DNA of 64,000 nt from Bacteroidales bacterium. Lineage in GTDB: Bacteria > Bacteroidota > Bacteroidia > Bacteroidales > Muribaculaceae. Below are positions 25,650 through 34,826 of this stretch, one piece after another (the first letter of the stretch is position 1; every line of letters begins with the position of its first letter). The notes beneath the pieces are model-generated. The model searched no databases. It was not told the DNA's origin and was given only the letters and a program-made list of their open reading frames with translations. The stretch is from NCBI GenBank assembly GCA_014800795.1, contig JAAVFL010000041.1, positions 1-64,000 of the forward strand, given 5' to 3'. The position numbers and the translations under genes were made by a program.

Positions 25650-27647
25650 TCAATTCATGTTTTTATAATTAGTCATACCCTCGTTCAACCACTCTACAAA
25701 CGCTGATACATTCTCATCGTAATATGTCGGCGCTACCATAGCATTTCCGCCGTTATCAAGAATCATATAATATGGCTGGGAATTGGCACCGAATTTTATC
25801 CTCTGCAGATAACTCCACTTTTCCCCTACAGTCTCAAGAGTTAAAGTGTTGCCGTTCTCCTCCACCTGCATAGGTTCGGGAAGCGCAGCTTTATCATCTA
25901 CCATCAGTTTTATCAGAACAAAATTCTCTTTAATGATGCGTGTCACCACAGGAGTGTCAAACACCGCGCCCTCCATCTTACGGCAATTCACACATCCATA
26001 ACCCGAAAAATCCATGAGCACCGGACGGTTGTTTTCAGCTGCGTAGCGCATTCCTTCATCATAATCGTCAAACTCTTCGAAGGCTCCACCGCTATACAGA
26101 CTGAAATCCTGAGTGTAAAGCGGAGGTACAAAGGCGCTTACACCCTTGAGCGGAGCTCCCCAAAGTCCGGGAACAAGATATAACGCGAACGACAGCGATG
26201 CTACAGAAAGGAAAAATCTGGTAATAGAAAGACTCTGAATGGGAGCATCATGGCTGAATCTGATCTTACCAAGAAGATACAGACCTAACATAAGGAATAT
26301 CACGACCCAAAGACATATGAACACCTCACGGTCAAGAATTCCCCAGCCGTAGGCGAGATCTGCCACAGACAAAAACTTAAGCGATAACGCCAATTCAAGA
26401 AAACCGAGCACTACCTTCACTGAATTCATCCAGCTCCCGGAGCGAGGAAGTTCCTTTAACCATGATGGGAATACAGCAAACAGAGAGAACGGGAGCGCCA
26501 AAGCTATGGCGAAGCCGGCCATCCCCACAGCCGGGCCTACAAAATTGCCCATCGAAGCGGCTTCCACAAGCAATGTTCCGATAATCGGACCTGTGCATGA
26601 GAACGATACCAAAGCAAGCGTAAAGGCCATGAAGAAAATACTCAACAGCCCGGTTGCCTGTTCGGCGCGTGCGTCTGCACTATTTCGCCATTTCTCTGGA
26701 AGTTGGATATCGAACCCTCCGAAGAAACTTATTGCAAATACAACCAGCAACAGGAAAAATGCAAGATTGAACCAGGCATTCGTTGACAACTCATTCAGCT
26801 TACCTGCACCAAACACACCGGTAATTATCAGACCCAACGTCAGATAGATAACCACAATACTTACACCATATACCAACGCATCGCTAACCTGCTTGCGACG
26901 GCTACCTCCTTTTTTCAGAAAGAAACTTACCGTCATCGGAATCATCGGCCACACACATGGGGTAAGCAAAGCAAGCAATCCCCCACCGAATCCCCAAATG
27001 AAAATAACCCATAAAGGACTCGATGCCACATCTTCAGAGGAAGAATCGGTCATCGGAATTTCTATAGGTTCCCACCATCCGCTTTCATCACGTGAGACAC
27101 TTGAATTCTCAGCAACCTGAGCAACAGCTGTTGTCTCTTCCGATTTGATTTCTGAAGCCGCAGCGGAAGCCCCGGTTCCTACTGTCACTTTAAACGGGAT
27201 TCTCTGCGGGCTGATACATGTTTGATCGTTACATCCCTGAAAGTAAATCTGTCCGGTTACTTCATGCGATTTACCGTCCGTTATCCTAAGATTACGGGTA
27301 AAGCTCACTGCTGAATCCCACCAAGAGAGATTAAGCATGAAAACCGGATCATATTTTTCTATCGGAGCGCGGCTGGGCTCAAGTTCACCGACAGCTTCTA
27401 CACCTTCGGGAAGTTCAATAGTTATGACAGTCGCGTTCGGACCATCTTCCGGAAGGTCAAAGCCATAAAGATGCCATCCCGGCTCAACCTCCGCGGATAA
27501 TTTCAAAGCAGCCGCATCTGGCGAATTATTCTCTACAGTTACAGTCCATGCTATAGGATCAAGCTGCTGAGCCGCGATATTCAGTACAGATAAGCAGGCC
27601 AGGAGAAAGGGCAATGCTCCACGAACTATATTCCGACGAACGTTCAT
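25650..27647 (-). CDS. DsbD-like thiol:disulfide interchange protein
   Basis: A 665-residue inner-membrane reductase. A signal peptide (1-26) is followed by an N-terminal DsbD-alpha domain (about 30-150) with a Cys pair in FQGCNDQTCISPQRI. The membrane core of about eight helices begins near residue 215 and carries the Cys motif LTPCVWPMIPMTVSFFLKK and FSCTGPIIGTLL. The C-terminal thioredoxin domain (about 520-660) has the active site FSGYGCVNCRKME. These three redox modules pass electrons from cytoplasmic thioredoxin to periplasmic substrates. A second gene encoding only the alpha domain precedes it by 1 base. Confidence 0.92.
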   Translation of the reverse strand: MNVRRNIVRGALPFLLACLSVLNIAAQQLDPIAWTVTVENNSPDAAALKLSAEVEPGWHLYGFDLPEDGPNATVITIELPEGVEAVGELEPSRAPIEKYDPVFMLNLSWWDSAVSFTRNLRITDGKSHEVTGQIYFQGCNDQTCISPQRIPFKVTVGTGASAAASEIKSEETTAVAQVAENSSVSRDESGWWEPIEIPMTDSSSEDVASSPLWVIFIWGFGGGLLALLTPCVWPMIPMTVSFFLKKGGSRRKQVSDALVYGVSIVVIYLTLGLIITGVFGAGKLNELSTNAWFNLAFFLLLVVFAISFFGGFDIQLPEKWRNSADARAEQATGLLSIFFMAFTLALVSFSCTGPIIGTLLVEAASMGNFVGPAVGMAGFAIALALPFSLFAVFPSWLKELPRSGSWMNSVKVVLGFLELALSLKFLSVADLAYGWGILDREVFICLWVVIFLMLGLYLLGKIRFSHDAPIQSLSITRFFLSVASLSFALYLVPGLWGAPLKGVSAFVPPLYTQDFSLYSGGAFEEFDDYDEGMRYAAENNRPVLMDFSGYGCVNCRKMEGAVFDTPVVTRIIKENFVLIKLMVDDKAALPEPMQVEENGNTLTLETVGEKWSYLQRIKFGANSQPYYMILDNGGNAMVAPTYYDENVSAFVEWLNEGMTNYKNMN

Positions 27648-27648
27648 T

Positions 27649-28215
27649 TTATGATTTATTACGTGATATTTTTTTATTTTCTGTCTCAGTTACTGAAGGA
27701 ATCCTGATCTCAAGAGAGAGATGGCGATATGGCAGGCAAGTCTCGTCGTTACATCCCATAAACGAAATATCACACATTACATGGACTTCACCAATACCAG
27801 GATCTATAACCAGATTCTGCGTAAAAACAATTTCATTTCCACCCCAGAATTCAACCTCGCTGTCAAACATTGTATCAAACTTACGCGAGACCTCAATTGA
27901 AGGGTTCAGCTCTCCTGCAAGTCTGACACCTTCCGGCAATGAGAACTTTATATCGGTTGGCTTCGGACCATCTTCAGGCATCAGGAAGCCATAGAGATGC
28001 CATCCGTCTTTTATCTCCGCGCTCAGTTTAATCACTGCATCCGTGACTGCCGTTCGCTCAGCCGTAGCGTTCCAGACAATCGGTTTGGAAATCTCACGCT
28101 TCGATGCATTCACCTGGATAATTGAACCGACCGAAGGCGTCTGTGCGGGTACGGATAATACAATCCCTGCCAAACCGGCCAAGCATACCGCCATATTTTT
28201 AATCGTTCCAATCAT
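27649..28215 (-). CDS. Stand-alone DsbD N-terminal (alpha) domain protein
   Basis: A 188-residue exported protein with a signal peptide (1-25, ending SVPAQ). The mature part is a close relative of the N-terminal domain of the adjacent DsbD-like protein: WNATAERTAVTDAVIKLSAE, DGWHLYGFLMPEDGPKPT, and a redox Cys pair in FMGCNDETCLPYRHL. It ends in a lysine-rich tail without a membrane anchor. It probably accepts electrons from the neighbouring DsbD and passes them to its own periplasmic targets; this is inference from context. It is the first gene of the minus-strand run, 1 base before dsbD. Confidence 0.85.
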   Translation of the reverse strand: MIGTIKNMAVCLAGLAGIVLSVPAQTPSVGSIIQVNASKREISKPIVWNATAERTAVTDAVIKLSAEIKDGWHLYGFLMPEDGPKPTDIKFSLPEGVRLAGELNPSIEVSRKFDTMFDSEVEFWGGNEIVFTQNLVIDPGIGEVHVMCDISFMGCNDETCLPYRHLSLEIRIPSVTETENKKISRNKS

Positions 28216-28246
28216 AACTTCACCTTGCCTTATGGCTAATTAAATG

Positions 28247-28254
28247 CAAAGATA
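28247..28254 (-). promoter_or_regulatory. Candidate -7 element for the dsbD-mazG-topB run
   Basis: Minus strand TATCTTTG, 32 bases upstream of the DsbD-alpha gene, fits TAnnTTTG exactly. No well-placed TTTG was found, so confidence is moderate. Confidence 0.45.
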
Positions 28255-28380
28255 GCTATTTTTTTCATAACCATCACATCGCAAACACTCATACAGCTCT
28301 ATAAATCCTCAAAATTTCATAATTTATACAATTGACTTTAAAACACATCCGTGCGTGCATGATATTTTCGCAGAAGTTAT

Positions 28381-28388
28381 TATCTTTG
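28381..28388 (+). promoter_or_regulatory. Candidate -7 element for the dCMP deaminase gene
   Basis: TATCTTTG followed by CA, 36 bases before the ATG at 28425, is the classic Bacteroidetes -7 sequence. The -33 is not obvious. Confidence 0.5.
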
Positions 28389-28424
28389 CAAGCTATTAAA
28401 TTCACTTAGAGTGTACGTTCAATA

Positions 28425-28892
28425 ATGCAAGACAACAATATTGCCTCAGCAGTACCACATACTTCCGCGGAAAAACAGGAGATACTCGACAGACGCTACC
28501 TGCGTATGGCTCGCATATGGGCAGAAAACTCTTACTGCGAACGCCGTAAGGTCGGAGCTATAATCGTAAAGGACTCCATGATCATATCGGATGGCTTCAA
28601 CGGAACACCATCCGGATTCGAAAACATCTGCGAGGATACTGATGGTATGACCAAGCCATATGTACTCCACGCAGAAGCTAACGCTATCACAAAAGTTGCC
28701 AGAAGCAACAATTCATCGGCCGGAGCCACCCTATACATCACCGCCTCTCCATGTCTCGAATGCGCGAAACTTATCATTCAGGCCGGGATTGAGCGGGTAG
28801 TATTCCACGAGCTCTACCGTATTACCGATGGTATTGATCTGCTTCAGCGGGCAGGAGTAAAATGTGAACACATAGAAAGCATAGAAACCTGA
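28425..28892 (+). CDS. Deoxycytidylate (dCMP) deaminase
   Basis: A 155-residue zinc deaminase. The zinc and proton-shuttle motifs are present: HAEANAITK and SPCLECAKLI. The substrate region CERRKVGAIIVKDSMIISDG and NGTPSGFENICED are typical of dCMP deaminases, including ComEB-type proteins. The enzyme converts dCMP to dUMP, supplying thymidylate synthesis. It begins a plus-strand group with an S41 protease, a 5-formyl-THF cyclo-ligase and an ABC-F protein, an arrangement common in Bacteroidales. The short N-terminal extension (residues 1-20) is not conserved. Confidence 0.92.
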   Translation: MQDNNIASAVPHTSAEKQEILDRRYLRMARIWAENSYCERRKVGAIIVKDSMIISDGFNGTPSGFENICEDTDGMTKPYVLHAEANAITKVARSNNSSAGATLYITASPCLECAKLIIQAGIERVVFHELYRITDGIDLLQRAGVKCEHIESIET

Positions 28893-29040
28893 CAGACCTC
28901 CATCCGGTAACATATATCACAAATAACTCTGAATCACTACGACGGATTTAATAACCTTCAGTTTTGCAGTCGCCGGCGACTGATAGCCCGAAGGCTCATG
29001 CCGTCAGAAACAAAACCTAAACCGATCATACTTCAGTTTC

Positions 29041-30702
29041 GTGAATAATCTGAAAAAAACATCCGTCTGGGTACCGGTAATTGTAGCTCTGGCCTTTGTC
29101 ACCGGACTATTTGCCGATCAGTTGCTGAGCCATCACTCCGGACCTACTGCAACACAAAAGAAGTTTCAGACCATACTGAATCTTATACGCAACGACTACG
29201 TCGATGAAGTCAATCTTGACAGCCTCCTTGAAAATACGATTCCGGGGTTATTGGCAAATCTCGACCCTCATTCCGCATATATTCCGGCCGAGGATCTGGA
29301 AAGTGTCAACGATGAACTTGACGGCTCATTCTGCGGTATAGGAGTCCAGTTTATGATCAACAACGATACCATAACCGTGATAGAAGTGGTGTCCGGAGGC
29401 CCATCCGAAAAAATCGGTATCAAAGCCGGCGACCGGATTGTAAAGGTCGATGGTGAGGATATGGCAGGCATTGGAATCACAAACGAGCAGGTGCTGAAAA
29501 AGCTGCGTGGCGAATGCGGAACCCCGGTAAAACTCGGTATCAGACGCCATACGGCAAAAAAAACACTTCAGTTCGAAGTTATACGCGGAGAACTGCCTAA
29601 CAATACTGTCGATGCGGAATATATGCTCACTCCGGAAATCGGATATGTAAGGGTTAATAAATTCGGCCGTACTACCTACGACGAATTCTTTCAGGCATTG
29701 AGTGAACTCAAACGCGATGGCGCTACAGATTTCATTATTGACCTTAGAGGCAATACAGGTGGATTTATGGAAATCGCCTTCCTCATGGCAAACGAATTCC
29801 TCGAAAGAGGTCAGACTATAGCCACTACCCGTGGGCGCGACTACTACTCCCCTTCCGGAGTACAGGCCGATGGCAGAGGCTCGTTCAAGGATAGTCGTAT
29901 TGTGGTGCTTATCGATGAATTCTCGGCCTCCTCTTCGGAAATATTCGCAGGAGCCTTGCAGGATAACGACAGAGCCCTTATTGTAGGACGCCGCTCGTTC
30001 GGTAAAGGGCTCATTCAGCGTCAGTCCGTTCTCCCAGACAGTAGCGCGATACGTCTGACAATCGGGCGCTATTATACCCCCTCGGGGCGCTGCATACAAA
30101 AGGATTACTCAAACAGTGCTTCATACGGTCACGATATAATCGACCGCTACAACCGCGGAGAAATGTTCAGCGAAGATTCCATTAAACTTGACACTGAACT
30201 CCGGTATGAGACACTGAACGGCCGTACCGTATATGGAGGAGGAGGTATTATGCCTGACATATTCGTACCGAACGATACGTCCGGTATCACCTCATATTAT
30301 CTTAATGTGGCGAATGCCGGTATGCTTCAGAAATTTGCATTTGACTATGTGGATGCGAACCGGGAAAAATTCGAAGAGGTATCTGATATCGAGGAATTGT
30401 CCTCACGCCTTCCTGCCGATGATTCTCTTCTGCGCCAGTTCGTAAACTTTGCGTCACGCAACGGAATACAGGCACGCTGGTACTATATCAACATTTCTCA
30501 TGATTTGATTGTTAACCAACTGAAAGCCCTTATTGCACGTGATATCTTGGGATACAATGCCTATTTCAATCTCATCAACCGCATCGACACTAATGTAGCG
30601 AAAGCGGTTGAAGAAATTGAAAAAGGCAGTGCCGACTTCCCTGTTACTAACGATCGCAATAAAGGGAACAGGACACCGGATAACACTCCACCGTCCGATT
30701 AA
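29041..30702 (+). CDS. C-terminal processing (S41 family) peptidase with PDZ domain
   Basis: A 553-residue exported or membrane-anchored protease. A hydrophobic N-terminal segment (about 9-27) acts as signal or anchor. An N-domain (about 35-85) precedes the PDZ domain (about 95-185, GIGVQFMINNDTITVIEVVS). The catalytic core follows with DFIIDLRGNTGGFMEIAFLM, the nucleophile Ser in DEFSASSSEIFAGALQDNDR and the Lys in RRSFGKGLIQ. Such proteases trim periplasmic proteins from their C-termini. The start is a GTG; no in-frame ATG lies upstream. The C-terminal polar tail (about 530-553) is unstructured. Confidence 0.93.
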   Translation: MNNLKKTSVWVPVIVALAFVTGLFADQLLSHHSGPTATQKKFQTILNLIRNDYVDEVNLDSLLENTIPGLLANLDPHSAYIPAEDLESVNDELDGSFCGIGVQFMINNDTITVIEVVSGGPSEKIGIKAGDRIVKVDGEDMAGIGITNEQVLKKLRGECGTPVKLGIRRHTAKKTLQFEVIRGELPNNTVDAEYMLTPEIGYVRVNKFGRTTYDEFFQALSELKRDGATDFIIDLRGNTGGFMEIAFLMANEFLERGQTIATTRGRDYYSPSGVQADGRGSFKDSRIVVLIDEFSASSSEIFAGALQDNDRALIVGRRSFGKGLIQRQSVLPDSSAIRLTIGRYYTPSGRCIQKDYSNSASYGHDIIDRYNRGEMFSEDSIKLDTELRYETLNGRTVYGGGGIMPDIFVPNDTSGITSYYLNVANAGMLQKFAFDYVDANREKFEEVSDIEELSSRLPADDSLLRQFVNFASRNGIQARWYYINISHDLIVNQLKALIARDILGYNAYFNLINRIDTNVAKAVEEIEKGSADFPVTNDRNKGNRTPDNTPPSD

Positions 30703-30727
30703 TCAGAAGAAAAAGCCTTGACATATT

Positions 30728-31294
30728 ATGGACAAAGAACATATCAGAAGTAAAGTTAAAGCCCGTAAAAGCCTCCTATCACAGGCCGAGAAAGCATTTG
30801 CGGCGAAATGCGTGTTTGACAGGCTTGAACAATCAGCCGCATTCTTGCTCGCAGAGAATATCCTTCTGTATCATTCTCTGCCCGATGAACTGTCGACACG
30901 CGAATTTCTTGACAAGTGGGGATCGCGGAAACACTTTTTCCTGCCGAGAGTTAACGGTGTAAACCTTGATATTCTGCCGTATGACCGTTCCCGTATGGCA
31001 ATGGGGGCGTTTCACATAGAAGAACCTCAGGGAACTGATACCACAGATATAAAAAATATCGAGCTAATAATTGTCCCAGCCATTGCATACGACAGAATGG
31101 GCAACCGCATTGGAAGAGGCAAAGGATATTACGACAGACTTCTCGCAACCACATCTGCCACAACTATAGGGATCGGATATGATTTTCAGCTAATTGATGA
31201 GGATATCCCGGCCGAACCACACGATGTGAGTGTAGATATCGTGATAACAGACCGGAGAAGGCTCGTGATCCATCATCGTAAGAAAAAACACTGA
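30728..31294 (+). CDS. 5-formyltetrahydrofolate cyclo-ligase
   Basis: A 188-residue enzyme that converts 5-formyl-THF to 5,10-methenyl-THF using ATP. The N-terminal basic helix DKEHIRSKVKARKSLLS and the nucleotide/substrate motif RIGRGKGYYDRLLA are characteristic, with a C-terminal region FQLIDEDIPAEPHDVSVDIV. Length and motifs match the family. It starts 25 bases after the S41 protease gene and ends 47 bases before the ABC-F gene, so the three are likely one transcript. The name varies in annotations (FAU1/ygfA-type), so no symbol is assigned. Confidence 0.92.
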   Translation: MDKEHIRSKVKARKSLLSQAEKAFAAKCVFDRLEQSAAFLLAENILLYHSLPDELSTREFLDKWGSRKHFFLPRVNGVNLDILPYDRSRMAMGAFHIEEPQGTDTTDIKNIELIIVPAIAYDRMGNRIGRGKGYYDRLLATTSATTIGIGYDFQLIDEDIPAEPHDVSVDIVITDRRRLVIHHRKKKH

Positions 31295-31341
31295 ACCCGG
31301 ATAGAAATTTTTCGTACCTTATAACAAATAAACATCAGTCT

Positions 31342-33345
31342 GTGATTGCTATACAGAATCTCAAAGTAGAATTCAGCGCAAAATCTCTCTTCGATAATGT
31401 CAATTATGTTATAAATCCACGCGACAGAATCGCACTTGTGGGTAAAAATGGAGCAGGTAAGTCTACCATGCTCAAAATTATCGCAGGATTGCAGACACCT
31501 ACATCTGGAAGCGTGGCAGTTCCCTCCGGCGTCACTGTTGGCTATTTGCCACAGCAGATGAAGCTTGCCGATGAGACTACCCTTCTGCAGGAAGTCCGCA
31601 AAGCGTTCAGCCATATCGACGATATGAGCGCACGCTTTGACATGCTCAACAATCAGATGGCCGAGCGCACCGACTATGAATCCGACGAATACCATCGCCT
31701 TATCGACGAGGTTTCGGACCTCAGCGAACGTCTTGCGATGGAACGCAGCGAGAACCACGAAGCTGAAATGGAACGGACACTGATAGGTCTCGGCTTCGTA
31801 AGAAGTGATTTCAATCGTCCTACCTCAGAATTCTCCGGTGGTTGGCGAATGCGAGTCGAAATAGCAAAACTTTTGCTCCGTCATCCCGATCTTCTCCTTC
31901 TCGATGAACCTACAAACCACCTTGATATCGAATCCATACAGTGGCTTGAACAGTTTCTTGCCACTAAAGCGAAAGCCGTCGTACTTGTAAGCCACGACCG
32001 CGCGTTCATTGATAATGTCACCAATCGCACTATTGAGATATCATGTGGAAAAATATATGATTATTCCGTCAACTATTCCAAATATGTGGAATTACGCCGC
32101 GAAAGAATCGAACAACAGACACGAGCCTATCTCAACCAGCAGAAAGAGATAGCCGATACAGAGGCATTCATAGAAAGATTCCGCTACAAAGCTACAAAAG
32201 CCGTTCAGGTGCAGAGCCGCATGAAACAGCTCTCAAAAATTGAGCGGATAGAGATCGACGAAGTAGACACGTCGCACCTGTCGCTACGGTTTCCACCGGC
32301 TCCACGCTCGGGCGACTATCCGGTTATCGCCGACAATGTCGGGAAAGCCTATGGCGAACATCAGATTTTCGATGGAGCCACATTTACAATCCGTCGTGGC
32401 GAGAAAGTAGCCTTTGTCGGTAAAAACGGCGAAGGAAAATCCACATTGGTAAAATGTATAATGGGAGAAATACCTTATACCGGTTCGCTTAAAATCGGAC
32501 ATAACGTAGAAATCGGATATTTCGCCCAGAATCAGGCACAGCTCCTCGACGAAACGCTAACCGTTTTCGATACCATCGACAGAGTTGCCACCGGCGACAT
32601 ACGTACAAAGATCCGCGATATACTCGGGGCTTTCATGTTCGGCGGAGAGGCATCTGACAAAAAGGTCAAGGTTCTGTCAGGCGGGGAAAAAACGCGTCTG
32701 GCAATGATAAAGCTTCTGTTGCAGCCCGTGAATCTGCTTATCCTCGATGAACCTACCAATCATCTCGACATGACCACCAAGGATATTCTCAAACAAGCTA
32801 TCAAAGATTTCAACGGCACCGTTATCGTTGTAAGCCATGATCGCGAATTTCTCGATGGCCTTGTAGAAAAAGTATATGAGTTCGGAGGTGGAAAGGTTAA
32901 AGAGTGCCTTGGCGGTATCTACGAATTCCTTGAAAAGAAAAAAATCAGTTCGCTTCAGGAACTTGAACTATCACAATCGCCCGGATCAACTATAGCCCAC
33001 GTAGGAAAACCTGATGAATTCCCCTCTGAAGAGGTCTCACCTGACATAAGAAAAAAACATGGGGAAACTACCGGCTCGGCTCCACGTCTGTCATATGCCG
33101 AACAACGTGAGCGGGACAAGATGATAAAACGGGCGACAAAGAAAGTCGCCGATGCCGAAACCGGAGTAGCTGATGCCGAAGCTGCAATTGCCGCTCTTGA
33201 AATCCGCATCGCTGCCGGAGAGACAGAAGGAGACATATTTAACCAACATCAGATCAAAACCCGCGAATTGGAAAACGCAATGTCCATGTGGGAAATTGCC
33301 GAACAGGAACTCGCCGAACTAAAAGAGAGATTCGCGAAAGGATAA
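31342..33345 (+). CDS. ABC-F family ATPase
   Basis: A 667-residue soluble protein with two ABC domains and no membrane segment. The first has Walker A GKNGAGKSTMLK and signature FSGGWRMRVEIAKLLLRHPD with Walker B LLLLDEPTNHLD. The second has GKNGEGKSTLVK, LSGGEKTRLAMIKLL and LLILDEPTNHLD. The domains are joined by the ABC-F linker (YVELRRERIEQQTRAYLNQQ). The C-terminal coiled coil (about 595-667) is rich in E, A and K. ABC-F proteins act on ribosomes as translation factors, some giving antibiotic protection. Which subgroup applies is not clear by eye. The start codon is GTG. A strong terminator follows at 33364-33410. Confidence 0.93.
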   Translation: MIAIQNLKVEFSAKSLFDNVNYVINPRDRIALVGKNGAGKSTMLKIIAGLQTPTSGSVAVPSGVTVGYLPQQMKLADETTLLQEVRKAFSHIDDMSARFDMLNNQMAERTDYESDEYHRLIDEVSDLSERLAMERSENHEAEMERTLIGLGFVRSDFNRPTSEFSGGWRMRVEIAKLLLRHPDLLLLDEPTNHLDIESIQWLEQFLATKAKAVVLVSHDRAFIDNVTNRTIEISCGKIYDYSVNYSKYVELRRERIEQQTRAYLNQQKEIADTEAFIERFRYKATKAVQVQSRMKQLSKIERIEIDEVDTSHLSLRFPPAPRSGDYPVIADNVGKAYGEHQIFDGATFTIRRGEKVAFVGKNGEGKSTLVKCIMGEIPYTGSLKIGHNVEIGYFAQNQAQLLDETLTVFDTIDRVATGDIRTKIRDILGAFMFGGEASDKKVKVLSGGEKTRLAMIKLLLQPVNLLILDEPTNHLDMTTKDILKQAIKDFNGTVIVVSHDREFLDGLVEKVYEFGGGKVKECLGGIYEFLEKKKISSLQELELSQSPGSTIAHVGKPDEFPSEEVSPDIRKKHGETTGSAPRLSYAEQRERDKMIKRATKKVADAETGVADAEAAIAALEIRIAAGETEGDIFNQHQIKTRELENAMSMWEIAEQELAELKERFAKG

Positions 33346-33652
33346 CGGATACAAAGAGATTTTATATTACGGTGGTGATTTTTTTTGAAAAAATTTCACC
33401 ACCGTAATATTTTAATATTTCTAAACAAATTTAACTGATCTCAAGATTAGCAATATTTATAATTACTCCGACAGCACCAATTTATGATTTGTTTTTATCA
33501 TTCAAATCAATAGGTGAAATGGCCCGGATAATTTTTTTGCATTTTTTTTAGATTCGACTCAACCTTTTGTTAAATGGGAATGTTTATAGAGTACAAGCGG
33601 CAAACAAAACGCTTGAGTAACATAAACGAAAACCTCAAACAACTATTTAGAT
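33346..33652. other. 307-base gap between the ABC-F and LRR genes
   Basis: The gap holds the ABC-F terminator, then an AT-rich stretch and the leader of the LRR gene. A weak promoter candidate is TTTG (33536-33539), 22 bases, ACCTTTTG (33562-33569), leaving a leader of about 80 bases. No other structure was recognised. Confidence 0.5.
33364..33415 (+). terminator. Strong terminator after the ABC-F gene
   Basis: A 15-bp perfect stem (33364-33378 with 33396-33410, core TTACGGTGGTGA) encloses a 17-base T/A-rich loop and is followed by TTTAATATTT. It lies 19 bases after the stop. Confidence 0.8.
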
Positions 33653-34711
33653 ATGAAAAAATCTCTTTTATTGATCGCAGCCATCGCAGGATTCATGACT
33701 GCATCAGCACAGAACATCAACAAGAACGAGTTACGTCAACTTCAGCAGTTCCTCTCTGAACCCGCTGAGAAAGAAGCCACCAACGCTCAGGCGCTCAAGA
33801 TCTCCAATGTCAAAGATCCTTCAACCTGGGAAGGTGTCACAGTAGAAAACGGACGTGTAACGAAAATCGACTGGAGCGACAAACACCTCGGTGGTTCACT
33901 TAATCTTTCAGGTTTTACCGCTCTTACAGAAGTAAACGTTTCCCGCAACTCACTTACAGCGATTGACCTCAAGGGTGCGACCTCGGTAACAAGAATCGAC
34001 GCACAGCGCAACAAGATATCTTCTTTCGACTTCACAGGATGCGCTGCCCTCAACACACTGAACATCTACAAGAACCGCATTTCGAACCTTTCGGTATCAG
34101 AAACCCCGATGCTTGAGAACCTCAACATCAGCAACAACCTTCTTGTAGACCTCAGCCTTGCCAACTCAACGACCCTTAAGACTGTAAACTGCCAGGGCAA
34201 CCGCCTCGAAGCTCTCGACATCCAGAACTGTACAAACCTCAAGAACCTTTACGCCGGTTACAACGAACTTACTTCGCTTACCCTCGTAGGTGTTGAGAAC
34301 CTTCAGAACCTCAATGTGGACGACAACAAGATCGCTACTCTCATCATCAGCAATCTTCCCAACCTATCATCGTTCATCTGCTCTGACAACGGTATGACCG
34401 CTCTCGGTGTTCGCGACTGCCCCCGTCTTCTCGACCTCGTTTGCTCATACAACGACCTTACCTCTCTGCAGGTTGAAAGCTGCCCCAATCTGGTATTCGT
34501 TGACTGCTCATACAACGACCTTACAACTCTTAACCTGAGCAATCAGACTTACCTCCAGCGCATTCTCTGCGACCACAACCAGCTCTATATGCTCGACGTT
34601 TCTTTCGACCAGGCACTGGTTTACGTAAACGCCCGCTACAACGTCCTCACCGATGTACGCACAATCGGTTGCAGCAACCTCGGTATGATTGCAGCACGCT
34701 GGAACCCCTAA
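33653..34711 (+). CDS. Secreted leucine-rich repeat protein
   Basis: A 352-residue protein with a signal peptide (1-19, ending TASAQ). Residues about 85-340 are regular repeats of about 21 residues with the pattern L-x-x-L-x-x-x-x-N-x-L (for example LNTLNIYKNRISNLSV and LENLNISNNLLVDLSL), with some repeats carrying Cys in the consensus (VDCSYNDLTTLNL). This is the internalin-like/Bacteroidetes LRR fold, giving a curved binding surface. It ends in a polar tail without a clear sorting domain. Codon use favours C-ending codons, as in highly expressed genes. The binding partner is unknown. A shared terminator follows at 34770-34804. Confidence 0.85.
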   Translation: MKKSLLLIAAIAGFMTASAQNINKNELRQLQQFLSEPAEKEATNAQALKISNVKDPSTWEGVTVENGRVTKIDWSDKHLGGSLNLSGFTALTEVNVSRNSLTAIDLKGATSVTRIDAQRNKISSFDFTGCAALNTLNIYKNRISNLSVSETPMLENLNISNNLLVDLSLANSTTLKTVNCQGNRLEALDIQNCTNLKNLYAGYNELTSLTLVGVENLQNLNVDDNKIATLIISNLPNLSSFICSDNGMTALGVRDCPRLLDLVCSYNDLTSLQVESCPNLVFVDCSYNDLTTLNLSNQTYLQRILCDHNQLYMLDVSFDQALVYVNARYNVLTDVRTIGCSNLGMIAARWNP

Positions 34712-34769
34712 TCGAAAAAACTGACTTTGCCTCACCTCTCCCGAGGAAGGTTTAGAAAAATAAAAACGT

Positions 34770-34804
34770 CAGACCCGCGAAACCTAATAAGTTTCGCGGG
34801 TCTG
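34770..34804. terminator. Bidirectional terminator between the LRR and PurF-like genes
   Basis: A perfect 14-bp stem (34770-34783 with 34791-34804, core GACCCGCGAAAC) has a 7-base loop. On the minus strand it is followed by ACGTTTTTATTTTT; on the plus strand by TTGTTATAC. The two genes converge here, so it probably serves both. Confidence 0.85.
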
Positions 34805-34826
34805 TTGTTATACACATACTATAAAT

